A stretch of DNA of 64,000 nt from NCBI RefSeq assembly GCF_958298935.1, contig NC_084942.1:17863501-17927500 (forward strand), in the 5' to 3' direction. Origin of the DNA: Phragmites australis (taxonomy: Eukaryota > Streptophyta > Magnoliopsida > Poales > Poaceae). The position numbers were made by a program, and so were the translations under genes. Positions 31,208 through 41,532 of this stretch are shown piece after piece. The first letter of the stretch is position 1. Each line of letters starts with the position of its first letter. The notes beneath the pieces were generated by a model. That model searched no databases. It was not told the DNA's origin and worked only from the letters and a program-made list of their open reading frames with translations.

Positions 31208-32935
31208 TCTTCATGGTCCGTGTAAGACCTAGTCCTGGAATCACAAGGGTTAAGGCTTTATAGCACAGTTTTAAGCATAAAACTTGTTTTATGCAGGTGT
31301 TTAGTTGTATCATCTAATCAGTAATCTTAAAACTATCTAACAAGTTGTCAAGTTATAATTGAGAGTGTTGGTCCCGGGATGGGCTATCTCACACTTCGCA
31401 GTCCCCAACAATGAGACTGGTGCACACAGAGTACCACCTAGCTCCGGGCATTCTAAGCAGCAACTCCACTACATGGGCATCTAGCCCACATACTCTCCCA
31501 ACAAGGATACTCACACCCTAAGTTTAACCAAGTGAGGTCAAGGCTTTGCATTTCTATGACTATGGACATAACTATTCGAATAGATTTTACTCTTTGTAGA
31601 GGTTATACACTGTACCCACATGATAGCGAAGGAGGCACAGGCGAGTTGGAGAGCTGGGTTGTAGCTCGATGTGGACTAGAGTGTAGAAGGAGACATTGGC
31701 TAAGAAAAGAAGGGCCAAGCGGAGGTTTGTTGGGTGGGCTGAGGGGAAAGAATGGGCTAAGACCAGGTGAGAGAGGGAACATGCCAAGAGCTAGGGAAAA
31801 AGAAATTCAACTCCAAGGGGAAAGTTATGATTTTTCTTTAAGAGAGAATTTCTTATTTACCATTAGAAGATAAGGTGATTCCCTATTTGCCACTCTACAA
31901 AATGAACTTTCTTATTTGTCACTGTTTTTAATTCTCATTTCTTCTTCGCCACATTCATCCATTTTACCCATAAAAAAGATATATTGGCCCTTGAGGAGCC
32001 ACCGACAGTTAATCAAAGTTTAGGGCTATTTAGAGACCAAATCATAGAATGTGATGTACTATAGAGTTATAAAAAAATTTTATGCTTCCATAGAGTTTTT
32101 GAATGCTGAGTTTGGATGAATAAATTAGGAGATATGAATTTCTGAAGTCGTGCTATTTTTCAACATTTGTGACTCTGATTAGGCATAGCAAAAGCCAAAA
32201 TTAGTTTTTATGGTGAATACCAAAGTTGTAGAAAATTTGAATGTGTGGAGTTCACCTTGTTATTTTCATATATATTTTTCTACAAAAGTAAAGAAAACAA
32301 ATATGCATATTAAAATTTTCTACAATTTTGGTATTCACAACAAAAAAAATAATTCTGGTTTTTGCTATGCCTAATCATAGTCACAGATGTTGGAAAATAA
32401 CACGACTTCAGAAATTCATATCTCCTGATTTATTTATCTAAATTCAGCATTCAAAAACTCTATAGAAGCATAAAGAAATTTTTTATAACTCTTTAGTACA
32501 TCACATTCTATGATTCAGTCTTTAAATAGTCCTAAACTTCGATTAACTACCGGTGACTCCCAAGGGCAAATATATCTTTTTGTGGGTACAATGGATGAAA
32601 GTGGCGAGGAAGGAATGCAGATTAGAAGCAATAGAAAATAAGGAAGTTCATTTTGTGGAGTGGTAAATAGGGAATCACTTTATCTTATAATAGAAAATAA
32701 GTAATTCTCTCTTTCTTTAACCATTTCCTTTCCTTATTTGATTTCATATTGCACAAAAAAAGCCAACAAAAGCAAAGAAAAAGCTAGAACACCCAACTCA
32801 AAGGAACTAAACAAGCACACAACTAGGAGAACCTATAGGAAAAATTAATTCTAAGCAAAATTTTAATTGATCTATTTTATTTATTTCCTCAACACAATTA
32901 ATTTCTAGAGAAACGAGAATTGGGCTGTTACAATA
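31208..32935 (-). mobile_element. Gypsy-type LTR remnant interrupted by a MULE
   Basis: The right end, read on the - strand, starts TGTAACAGCCCAATTCTCG, the typical start of a grass gypsy LTR. The left part holds LTR-like GGGCTGAG and CAGCTC tracts and a segment resembling other gypsy LTRs in grasses (TTGTAGAGGTTATACACTGT). The foldback element at 31842-32711 sits inside. The left boundary is approximate. A related LTR end (TTTAACAGCCCAAAATC on the - strand) occurs again at 35203. Confidence 0.45.
31833..32720. mobile_element. Foldback MULE-type MITE, 870 bp, 9-bp duplication
   Basis: The element (31842-32711) has long inverted arms of about 400 bp each (31842-32240 and 32310-32711) around a short AT-rich loop. 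The termini are GAGAGAATTTCTTATTT and, reverse-complemented, GAGAGAATTACTTATTT. It is flanked by the perfect 9-bp duplication TTTCTTTAA (31833-31841 and 32712-32720), which is the duplication size of Mutator-like elements. It contains no coding sequence, so it would depend on a transposase supplied elsewhere. The arms still pair well over nearly their full length. Confidence 0.85.
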
Positions 32936-35205
32936 GTTTTGATAAGTACACCATTCGGTCCCTACACCCTCACCTAACCAATAATAAGTTGGTAAAACAA
33001 CTAATTAATTAGTTAGATCAATCTCATATTTGGCTTGTGATTGTACTATAAACACAGAATGGTCGTTCCATGAACCGATACTTAAAAATGGTTTGAGAAA
33101 GAATACCACTAACCTATCCGTGCATCCCACACTAGTCCTCATCAACAACTTCTTCAAACCCTAAGTTTTATGTTGCTACCAAAAAATATCCTCAAGTTTA
33201 ATTATAGTTGCATAGAACCATTATCAAGTGTAGTTGAACAATTATGAACACCACCATCCCAAAGCAAAGCTAATGATGTTCTACCCATCCGTAAACCCAC
33301 CAAAACCATGGCGACAAGGATAATCAGGAAAACTAAGTTATAACCTAACTTGGGTTTCATGATAGGTTATTAGCATGTAGTTTTGTAAAAAAAAATATTT
33401 AAAAATATGAGTACAATATGGTCAAGGATGACTTGCCTTCCTGATACTTAGTGGGGTCTTCGAACTCCTAGTCCTACAATCCTCCAAGCTCCTCTGGGAG
33501 GTCAGCATCTACTCGTGAAAACAAGCAAAAAAACAATAAGAATAAAAAACCAAATCACACTCAAATTCAACTTAATTCGATAGATTATGATTTTCAGGGA
33601 ATTATGGCAAAAAAAAAAAAGTCAAATCGGAGTTATGATGGACAAGATATAGCTTTTAGAAGATCAAAATAGGTCAAAAAGATAAAAAAAAAAGGAGATT
33701 CTAGATGAATATGGATTTCTTAGAATTTTTTGGAGTGATCTGAGACTCTCTAGAGTGATATGGGATTTTTTAAGGATAAAAAAGAATTATACCGAAATAT
33801 CTAGGGCTGAAAACCCTATGTGTTGTGTCAATAGGGGCATATATGATATCACCCGAGCGAATAAGACAATTAACCGAAAGAAAGGCTGACTGTGCTACCA
33901 CGTGGGATATTCTATGAGGTGGCTGATGCATGGCACTGAGGTGGCTACTGATGTAGGTGACGTTGCGGTGAGATGACTGGGCTATTGATTCATTAAATCT
34001 GATGTGTTGGATCACGATCTACTAGCTGAGATTTAAATAGCATTTAATGTAATGAAGGGGTATGATAAGATCTAATCTAGGCCATGAATCTTCGATCTAA
34101 TGGTCAATGGTCTTACCTCCTTGGTTCCAGTGGACTTGGATGTCATAAGCAAATCGGTTGTGGCAGAGGTTTGTTGGAGTTGACCTGAATTCATGCTACA
34201 GTACTCCTCCTTCTCCAGTGAGTAATAGAAGTAAAAGGAGAGGCCTTGGTGATCTCATTTGATGCTACTCCGAGTGTTAAGGAGCATCGTAGGGGCGCGG
34301 ACGATGGCCTAGATGGCGGTGAGTGGCAAAGTGGCACCGTGGAGTTTCTCGGGTGGCGGTTCAATGGCACAGAGGCATGAAGTGAGGCGGTGTGATCTAG
34401 GGAGGGGCGCTGGGGTGCTATTTATAGTCTACGGCGAGGGAGGGGTCATGGCGGAGTCGGCTAGAGTCAGACAACTAATCGGTGGTGGCATGACCTCACC
34501 CAAGTCAATCTCTTCACGGATTCTTTGGGATAAGCATCAAAATAAGTTGTGGGGTCGACATGGTTTGGTTTGCTGTCTTCTAGAAAGCTTGGGCACGTCA
34601 TCGATGCAGATTCATCATGACCGGCTTAGGCTCGATGCAAACGGTAAACAACCAGAGGTAGGGGGTGATACTATTGCATGGCCTGTGTGATTAGTGAGGG
34701 AGAGAGGGAGCAGAGGAAGGGCATGGCATGGCGCAAGCCTGGCAGTAGATTTCAGCCCGGGAGGAGATGACTATGGCCTAGCTTTGGCCCAGCAAGAAGA
34801 ATGCTGAAGTGGGCTTCTGCTGGTCGGGAGAGATGGCACAGAGAGGAGGAAAAAGGGATGGCCCAAGGGAAGATTATCAGCCCAGTTGAAGGAAAGGATA
34901 AAAGACAGGGGGAGGAGGAAACTGAGGAATAGAGAGAAAAAAATGGGCCGAGAGAAGGTTTCAGCTCGGGTTTCCTTGTCAGGTTTTTCCCTTTCTTTTT
35001 GTTTATTGCTTAGTGCTAACCCTTAGTGCTTCTATTATTATAAAACCCAATAAAATCGAGAAAAGAGGCCACAAGACAAGACTAAACAAAGGTACAAAAG
35101 CACACCTCAAGAAAAAAATAAATCTAAGCCAATTTTAAATTGATTTATTTTATTTATTTCCTCTACACAATTAAATTCTAGGAATTAGATTTTGGGCTGT
35201 TAAAG
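32936..35205 (-). mobile_element. Second gypsy-type LTR-like block
   Basis: The right end carries the same LTR start signature as 32932. The interior has features seen in long grass gypsy LTRs, such as GAACTCCTAGTCCTACAATC, AAATCGGAGTTATGATGGAC, GAGCATCGTAGGGGCGCGG and many TGGGCC/GGCCCA words. No retroelement coding domain is visible. The short + frame at 34313-34690 is not convincing as a gene. The left boundary is unknown. Confidence 0.4.
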
Positions 35206-36392
35206 ATTGTTTGGTGAGCCGAGGCTATTCTGTTAAATTTTATACATATCAACTATTGATTCAGAGACTGATCCAAAAAACTTAGAAATGGATTCGACAA
35301 AGGCCTACCGCCATATTTCTTCTTTTGCTTCTTGTGCCTCAGTTGGTCTATCTGATATGCAAGTTTGTGATCGACCAATCGCAGAGGCTAGCCTCCGGTC
35401 CCATCACGGTCCCAGTAATTTGAGTATATGCGTGCTCCTTTTACAATTCCACAAAATGGAAGCATTCAGTTAGTATTTTCCACGGAGTGTGTTATTTGGA
35501 CTTGACTTTGAGTCATTGTGACCCCGTCGAGCCCGCTGCCTGGCCGCTGCCCCGAAGTGCTGCTGCTGTGCGGCAAGGGAGCAAGGGAGGGGTAGAAGAA
35601 GAGGAAGGAGACGCTGCTGTGCTGCCGTCGCCAGTTCGAGGCCGGCGAAGGGAAAAAGATAAGCAAGGAAGAAGAACAAGGGGAGAAGAAGAAGCAAATG
35701 AAGGAAGAAAAAGAAAGGGGATTTCGTGGAGTTCATCAGAATTCCGCTATCTTCTGTGCGAGGGTAACTTCTAATTAGTCACTAGAATGCATGGCTTTTG
35801 CGTAGGAGCTGATTTGGACACCGGTGGATCATATCAGTTTCCTGTTATTTGTGCAGATATTCAAGATAATATGGTATTAAACAGTGCATAATCTCTATGT
35901 AGGCCCAAAACAAAAGTCGTAGCTTTTGCCATTACCTTTACATGGAGTATTTGAACCTGAATTTGGATGAATAGATCCGGAGCTATGAATTTTCAAAGTC
36001 AGCCTGTATGCAGACTAGAAGGAAAACTATGCGATTGCCTTGTGGCTTATATTAGACATGGCAAACGTCAGAATTAAATTTTATGGTGAATACAAATTAC
36101 AAAAGTTGTATGAAATTTTGAGTAGATGCTTATATTAGACATGGTATATTGTTTGAGTGACACAGTTTAATGGCTTTTGCGCTCCATGCTTCTTAATTTT
36201 CCAAAATTTGTGCTCCTAATTGTGATGTCTCTTGTGCCTTTCAGTTGTCATACATGGTAGCGATTACTCCATAGTCCGGACTGTGGTGCTCTCCGAATAA
36301 TTCATTCATTGGAACAGCGGGCTGAGTTGGTGTGTCATCTAGGATCTAACCTGCGGGCTGCAAAGCTTCTTCTTGATCATAAGTACAAAAAC
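35206..36392. other. 5' flank of the receptor kinase gene
   Basis: No gene is seen. The purine-rich stretch 35570-35720 has many AAGAAGAAG runs. The block 35950-36120 resembles one arm of the foldback MULE (words such as TTTGGATGAATA, TATGAATTT, TAGACATGGCAAA and TTTATGGTGAATAC). A derived fragment of that family therefore lies within the probable promoter or 5' leader of the receptor kinase. Confidence 0.5.
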
Positions 36393-38780
36393 ATGACCAT
36401 GCAACACTTCAACATGTTGATGGTCATCCTTTTACTGCTTGGCTTCCCTTTCCACCCTATCGTTGCCCAGCTTTCCACTGCAGCTCCCCCAAACTTATGG
36501 GAAGTTTCAAATATGTACAACGGAGCCTATGGTATCCTTCCTGTTCTCCAAAATAGCAGCAGCTCATATATAACTTCTTTTGGCTTCTACACCATCGACG
36601 GACATTCATTTACTTTATCTGTTGTGTTTTCGGCACTAGTGTCTCAGGGAGCCGAAACTCCAGTCATCTGGTCCGCCAACCCTGACAATCCTGTAAGCCA
36701 GGACGCCATCTTGAACTTCACCAGAGAAGGGCATTTGCTCCTACATGACGGTGATGGCACAGTGATATGGTCCACAGCCACAAAGAGCAAGTCGGTTGCA
36801 GGCATGGGCCTCGATGTTTCAGGAAACCTTGTGCTTTTCGATCAGAATAACTCCCCTGTCTGGCAGTCGTTTGATCACCCAACAGATACTTTGGTCTTGG
36901 GGCAATCACTTTGTAGGGGAAAGAGCCTTAGAGCAAAACCCTCAAGCACAAAATGGCCTGGTGCAAGGGTTTATTTTTCTGCAGAGCTGGATGGGCTACA
37001 GTACTCTTTCAAACCAGCAGCCTATACACAGTTGTTCCAAGCAAGTCCAACATCAACTTATATATCAACTTGTTATGCATTTGCCAATGGCAGCTTTGGG
37101 TTCCCAGATACAATCTTCTCACTACCATCAGCAAGATCGCAGCTTTGGGTTCCCAGATTCATGAGGTTAGAGTCCGACGGGCATTTGAGGCTTTATGAAA
37201 TGGGTCAGATGGAACTACTTATGGTGCTTGATGTATTAAGCATAGCCATGAACTTTTGTGATTACCCATTGGCCTGCGGTGATTACGGTGTTTGCAGTAA
37301 TGCACAATGTTCTTGTCCTAGTTTGAGCTATTTTAGGTTCCAAAATGAGCGGCATCCAGGTGATGGTTGCATACCATTAAGAAGCATCTCCTGTCACCAT
37401 GCGCACAACCACCGGTTGATACCACTCGACAATGTTTCGTACTTCAGTCACAGCACATTCGTGTCATTAGCAACTCCAGGTTCAGAAAATGTCTGCAAGC
37501 AATCTTGCTTAATAGATTGCTCTTGCAAAGCGGTGCTTTATCAGAGTTACGGTCCCGGTAGCGATTCTGGTTACTGCATGCTCTTATCAGAGCAGAACCT
37601 AATTTTGTTTTCAGGAAATATCTCAAATCCCATTCCGGCATTTATCAAGATACAAGATAAACGCTCAGAACAAAGGAGGATCATTATTGCTGTTGGCTCT
37701 ACAATTGCTGGTTTTTCTCTAACATCAATCTTAGTTTGTGCTGTCGTATGGAAAAAGTGCAAGAAGGACGAGGAACAACTCTTTGATGGCATACCTGGGA
37801 TACCAAAGCGTTTCCCCTATGGTCAGTTGAAGGTCGCTACCAGCGACTTCTCTGTGAAACTTGGAGGTGGTGGTTTTGGGTCAGTGTTCAAAGGCAAGAT
37901 AGGCAAGGAAACCATTGCTGTCAAACGCTTGGAGGGTGTCGAGCAAGGAATGGAAGAGTTCTTAGCAGAGGTCATGACGATTGGCAGAACCCATCACTTC
38001 AACCTCGTCAGGTTGGTAGGATTTTGTGCTGAGAAATCACATAGGCTCCTCGTCTACGAGTACTTGTCGAATGGCTCACTGGATAAATGGATCTTTCACA
38101 CGAGTCCAGTTTTCACTCTTTCTTGGAAAACTAGACGTAACATCATCATTGCGATTGCTAGGAGTTTGTCTTACCTCCATGAAGAATGCAAGGAAAAGAT
38201 TGCCCATCTAGACATCAAGCCACAGAACATTCTCCTGGATGACAAATTCAATGCAAAGCTCTCAGATTTTGGACTCTCAAAAATGATAAACAGGGACCAG
38301 AGCAAAGTAATGACTCGAATGCGAGGAACCCGTGGGTATCTAGCACCCGAATGGCTGGGCTCAAAAATCACTGAGAAAGCAGATATCTACAGCTTTGGGA
38401 TCGTGATGATGGAAATCATCTGTGGTCGAGAAAATTTGGATGAATCGCAGCCCGAGGAAAGCATCCACTTGATAAGCCTGCTTCAAGAAAAGGCAAGATC
38501 TGGCCAGCTGTTTGATTTGGTGGATAGTGGCAGCAATGACATGAAGTTGCACATGGAGGAGGTTATGGAAACGATGAAGCTTGCAATGTGGAGCTTGCAG
38601 GTTGATAGCAGCAGAAGGCCCTTGATGTCAACAGTCGTCAAGGTGTTGGAAGGTGTGATGAGCTTAGAGGCCACACCTGACTGCACTTTTGTCGCTAGTT
38701 TTGCGTCAAGCAATACTGATGTGGTGGGCTCAGGTTCTTCATATGTGCCTTCTGAGTCACATTTATCAGCGCCTAGGTGA
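36393..38780 (+). CDS. G-type lectin S-domain receptor-like kinase, non-RD
   Basis: This intronless gene encodes 795 residues. Residues 1-25 form a signal peptide. A bulb-type lectin domain spans about 60-180 (VIWSANPDNPV, GNLVLFDQNNSPVWQSFDHPTDTL). A Cys-rich EGF-like stretch is near 288-330, and a PAN/apple-type region around 334-405 (CKQSCLIDCSCKAVLY). The membrane helix is 430-453, with a basic stop-transfer VWKKCKK. The kinase domain runs from about 487 with GGGGFGSVFKG, VAIK-type Lys 511, catalytic loop HLDIKPQN (605-612), DFG 625-627 and GTRGYLAPEW. Leu before the catalytic Asp makes it a non-RD kinase, a class often tied to pattern recognition. Overall closest in layout to the SD2-5 group. 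It should sit in the plasma membrane and phosphorylate Ser/Thr. I use the first ATG; a second is two codons later. All catalytic residues are present. Confidence 0.95.
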   Translation: MTMQHFNMLMVILLLLGFPFHPIVAQLSTAAPPNLWEVSNMYNGAYGILPVLQNSSSSYITSFGFYTIDGHSFTLSVVFSALVSQGAETPVIWSANPDNPVSQDAILNFTREGHLLLHDGDGTVIWSTATKSKSVAGMGLDVSGNLVLFDQNNSPVWQSFDHPTDTLVLGQSLCRGKSLRAKPSSTKWPGARVYFSAELDGLQYSFKPAAYTQLFQASPTSTYISTCYAFANGSFGFPDTIFSLPSARSQLWVPRFMRLESDGHLRLYEMGQMELLMVLDVLSIAMNFCDYPLACGDYGVCSNAQCSCPSLSYFRFQNERHPGDGCIPLRSISCHHAHNHRLIPLDNVSYFSHSTFVSLATPGSENVCKQSCLIDCSCKAVLYQSYGPGSDSGYCMLLSEQNLILFSGNISNPIPAFIKIQDKRSEQRRIIIAVGSTIAGFSLTSILVCAVVWKKCKKDEEQLFDGIPGIPKRFPYGQLKVATSDFSVKLGGGGFGSVFKGKIGKETIAVKRLEGVEQGMEEFLAEVMTIGRTHHFNLVRLVGFCAEKSHRLLVYEYLSNGSLDKWIFHTSPVFTLSWKTRRNIIIAIARSLSYLHEECKEKIAHLDIKPQNILLDDKFNAKLSDFGLSKMINRDQSKVMTRMRGTRGYLAPEWLGSKITEKADIYSFGIVMMEIICGRENLDESQPEESIHLISLLQEKARSGQLFDLVDSGSNDMKLHMEEVMETMKLAMWSLQVDSSRRPLMSTVVKVLEGVMSLEATPDCTFVASFASSNTDVVGSGSSYVPSESHLSAPR

Positions 38781-39350
38781 TACAAACATTGTTAAGATTT
38801 GCTCTGGCTGGTCACTTTTATTTTAAGGCATATCTTAAGCCAGCATCTGAAGAAATTAAGAAAAGATAACCTATTCTTTGCCACAAGAACAGGTAAGATT
38901 GATTGATGCATCATTTCCATGCTTTCCGAAGGGAACTGCGCTTTGACCTGTATAATGTGTACCCCTGTTGTAATCACGTACGTTTGACAATAAGGACTGG
39001 CTATTTCGTATCTCTCAGCCCGGCCTGTCTGGAACAAACTGTTTATTTGACAGAAGTTTCATGTTTTTCTTTCCTATTGGTATAATCTAGTTTTCACATC
39101 TGCTAACAAGGCGGTTTAAGTTTTGACATGAGCTTCGGAATGTCATGGACACAACCTTACGATTGCAATGGAATGGTAGCACTGTCACACTTGGTTTGGT
39201 TTACTCATGTTGACTCAGTTGGACGTGGCGGCTGCGTTTGCAGCTGTGACAACACCACAATCAAAACTCATCATGTGTTCCGACATATCATGTCGGACCA
39301 CACCTCTAGGGCCTACTGTGCATCTTACATCAGTTCCTGACCACTAAGTT
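38781..39350. other. 3' flank of the receptor kinase gene
   Basis: This is the presumed 3' untranslated region and downstream spacer. Only short open frames are present and nothing is recognised. Confidence 0.5.
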
Positions 39351-40350
39351 AATACACAGATTTTCCATCACAGCATAGTTCGAATATAATACCTGAATTA
39401 AAGTGTTAAATAATACATTCAGCACAGAGTCAAACACAACTCTTTCCAGCTTAATAAAGTTTCACATTACAGCGGAAACATAACGGGCAGACCCAAGCCC
39501 TATATGCAACTTGGGTGTGGACAAAACCTAATTTTCTTATTCTTCATTGCCAACATCATCGTAGTTGATCTCCGAGTCTTTATCAAAATCCAATAAAACA
39601 AGAGTTAGTATATAAAGTACTCAACAAGTCTTACATCAAGGAATAAATAGATATATGTGGGGTACAACAAGGATAAGGCTATAGATCTTTAGATTTTGGC
39701 GGAAAGCTAATTTTGATGCAGGAGTTTAGTTTGCAAAGACTATTTCAAAGCAGGTTTGAGAAAGCACAGTTAAGTTGAGATTATAGGGTTGTTGGCCCTA
39801 TGAGAAATTCACCTATCATGCTAATTCTCAAGTTTTATAGTTGGTGGACTCCCAGTCCTCACCAACTCAAGGCACATAGCCTGCACTTTCTGAAACACAG
39901 GCACACTATTCACTCACACACCAAACCATTGAGCTAATCATTAAGACTACCCTACGGGAAATTCACCTATCATGCTAATTCTCAAGTTTTATAGTTGGTG
40001 GACTCCCAGTCCTCACCAACTCAAGGCACATAGCCTGCACTTTCTGAAACACAGGCACACTATTCACTCACACACCAAACCATTGAGCTAATCATTAAGA
40101 CTAAACCATGTGTCATCCATGACCGTTGACGAGGATATATAATTAATATTATATATTCCTTATATTCTGTATACCTGAAATGGGGTATATGAGGATCGTC
40201 TCTATCTTACTCGATACGGAGCTGATCGCAACCACCACGAAGTAAGGTATAGAGATAAAATACAAGAAAGCTAATTGTACCGAATAGGGAAGTTATCTCT
40301 TATTCGGTAAGGAATCCTAGATATTTGGGAGTCCAATAAAATGATTAGAT
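39351..40350. repeat. LTR-like remnant with a perfect 154-bp duplication
   Basis: The left part has wording typical of gypsy LTRs in - orientation (AAAGTACTCAACAAGTCTTACATC). From about 39795 to 40103 a 154-bp unit (GAAATTCACCTATCATGC to ATTAAGACTA) is present twice in direct tandem without visible mismatch, implying a recent duplication. The element boundaries are not clear. Confidence 0.45.
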
Positions 40351-40354
40351 TACA

Positions 40355-40705
40355 CACTACTACATAAAGGGTCATCCGTGCCCTATTATCATTGTCGGTA
40401 CTGTTATAAACGGCAATGATAATTTATCATTGCTGGTTCATAAGCTCAAGAGGAAAATAAAAAGCCGACCCAACAAGAACAAGCAGTGATAGTGATTATC
40501 ACTGCCAGTTCTTGTTATGAACTGGCCCCGATATATCACTGCCGGTTTGTACAAACCAGCAGTGATAATCAACTTATCACTGTCGGTGCGTAGATAGAAC
40601 CGACAGTGATACCAGCTTATAAAAAGATATGTCATTAATAATCGGCAGTGATAATGGCTATCACTACCAGTTGTAATTATGAACTGTCAGTGATAGCCTA
40701 AAACC
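40355..40705 (+). mobile_element. CACTA transposon terminus with subterminal repeats
   Basis: It starts CACTACTACATAAAGGGTC, a CACTA-type terminal inverted repeat. It is followed by about ten copies, in both directions, of ATCACTGCCGGTT-like units (ATTATCACTGCCAGTTC, ATCACTGCCGGTTTG, ACCGACAGTGATA). Such arrays bind the transposase in this superfamily. No matching right terminus was found nearby and no transposase domain follows, so this is a truncated or interrupted end. Confidence 0.7.
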
Positions 40706-40785
40706 GTATGGTTTCTAGCCCCAGCCTGCTCGGCTTTGCCCGAAAGTCTTTAAATTTAACTCTTCAGTGCCAATCGCTCAGCTCA

Positions 40786-40791
<6 letters not shown>

Positions 40792-40850
<59 letters not shown>

Positions 40851-40858
40851 CCCCCCCC
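40792..40858. repeat. (CT)n run followed by poly-C
   Basis: About 28 CT repeats run into 11 C residues, just upstream of the small acidic frame at 40908. Confidence 0.9.
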
Positions 40859-40907
40859 TTGTCTCTCTTCCGCCCTCTCCCTTCCACCGTTGCTGCCACC
40901 ACGTGCG

Positions 40908-41215
40908 ATGGAAACTCCACCACCATCTTCGGCTCTGTCCACTCCATCGCCACCTCTGCCACCACCATCTTCGGCCACACCATCCACCCCCACACCTTCG
41001 TCTGACGATGAGGCTTCGGCGCCACCAAAGAGCTCGGATGAGGCACAGTCCTAGGACTCTAGATCGGCGAGGTCCCCCTCTAATGACGAAGTTTGGGACT
41101 ACTTCATCGTCGAGCCGAAGCTGAAGAGGCTCCATATCTTGGAAGAAGAAGAGGAGGAGGAGGAGTAGGAGGAGGAAGACGATGTTGATAAGCAACTCGC
41201 ACCTTCAGATCTCCA
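40908..41215 (+). pseudogene. Pro/Ser-rich then acidic frame, possibly CACTA-derived
   Basis: From ATG 40908 one frame reads METPPPSSALSTPSPPLPPP and on to a stop at 41052. It continues in the same frame through DEVWDYFIVEPKLKRLHILE and a long Glu run with a second TAG. The composition change from Pro/Ser-rich to acidic recalls the N-terminal exon of a transposon or nuclear protein. Two in-frame stops argue that it is dead. I do not recognise the protein. Confidence 0.35.
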
Positions 41216-41257
41216 AAGTTGCGAAACCCTCCAAGACACAACCAAATTCGCCTAGTT

Positions 41258-41466
41258 GTTAGGGCTAGACACCCCCATACTTCATCATTGTACTCTGTGA
41301 TACAAGAATAATCAATGCAAGATAGGACATAAGGTTTTTACCTAACTCGGGGGCATGAACCTATATAAACTATGTGTCTCTATTTCCATATACTTCTGAC
41401 AGTTACACAGGTATCCCTATTTTCCACATCATAAAATAATAGGCAGTCTTGTACAAATCCTCAACA
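41258..41466 (+). repeat. Partial gypsy LTR end
   Basis: The segment carries CTCGGGGGCATGAACCTATATAAAC, a typical R-region motif of grass gypsy LTRs, and ends TCCTCAACA directly before GTTGGCACCGTCCGTGGGGA. That last sequence resembles the Tat-type primer-binding site TTGGCGCCGTCTGTGGG. Only the terminal ~210 bp of the LTR seem to be present. Confidence 0.6.
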
Positions 41467-41532
41467 GTTGGCACCGTCCGTGGGGATACGAGCAAAGTAG
41501 TCAACATCAGAAGATATCGTTCCTCCCGGACA

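Noticed and set aside
34313..34690. 125-codon + frame as a small gene
   Set aside because: It lies within LTR-like sequence and has no recognisable domain.
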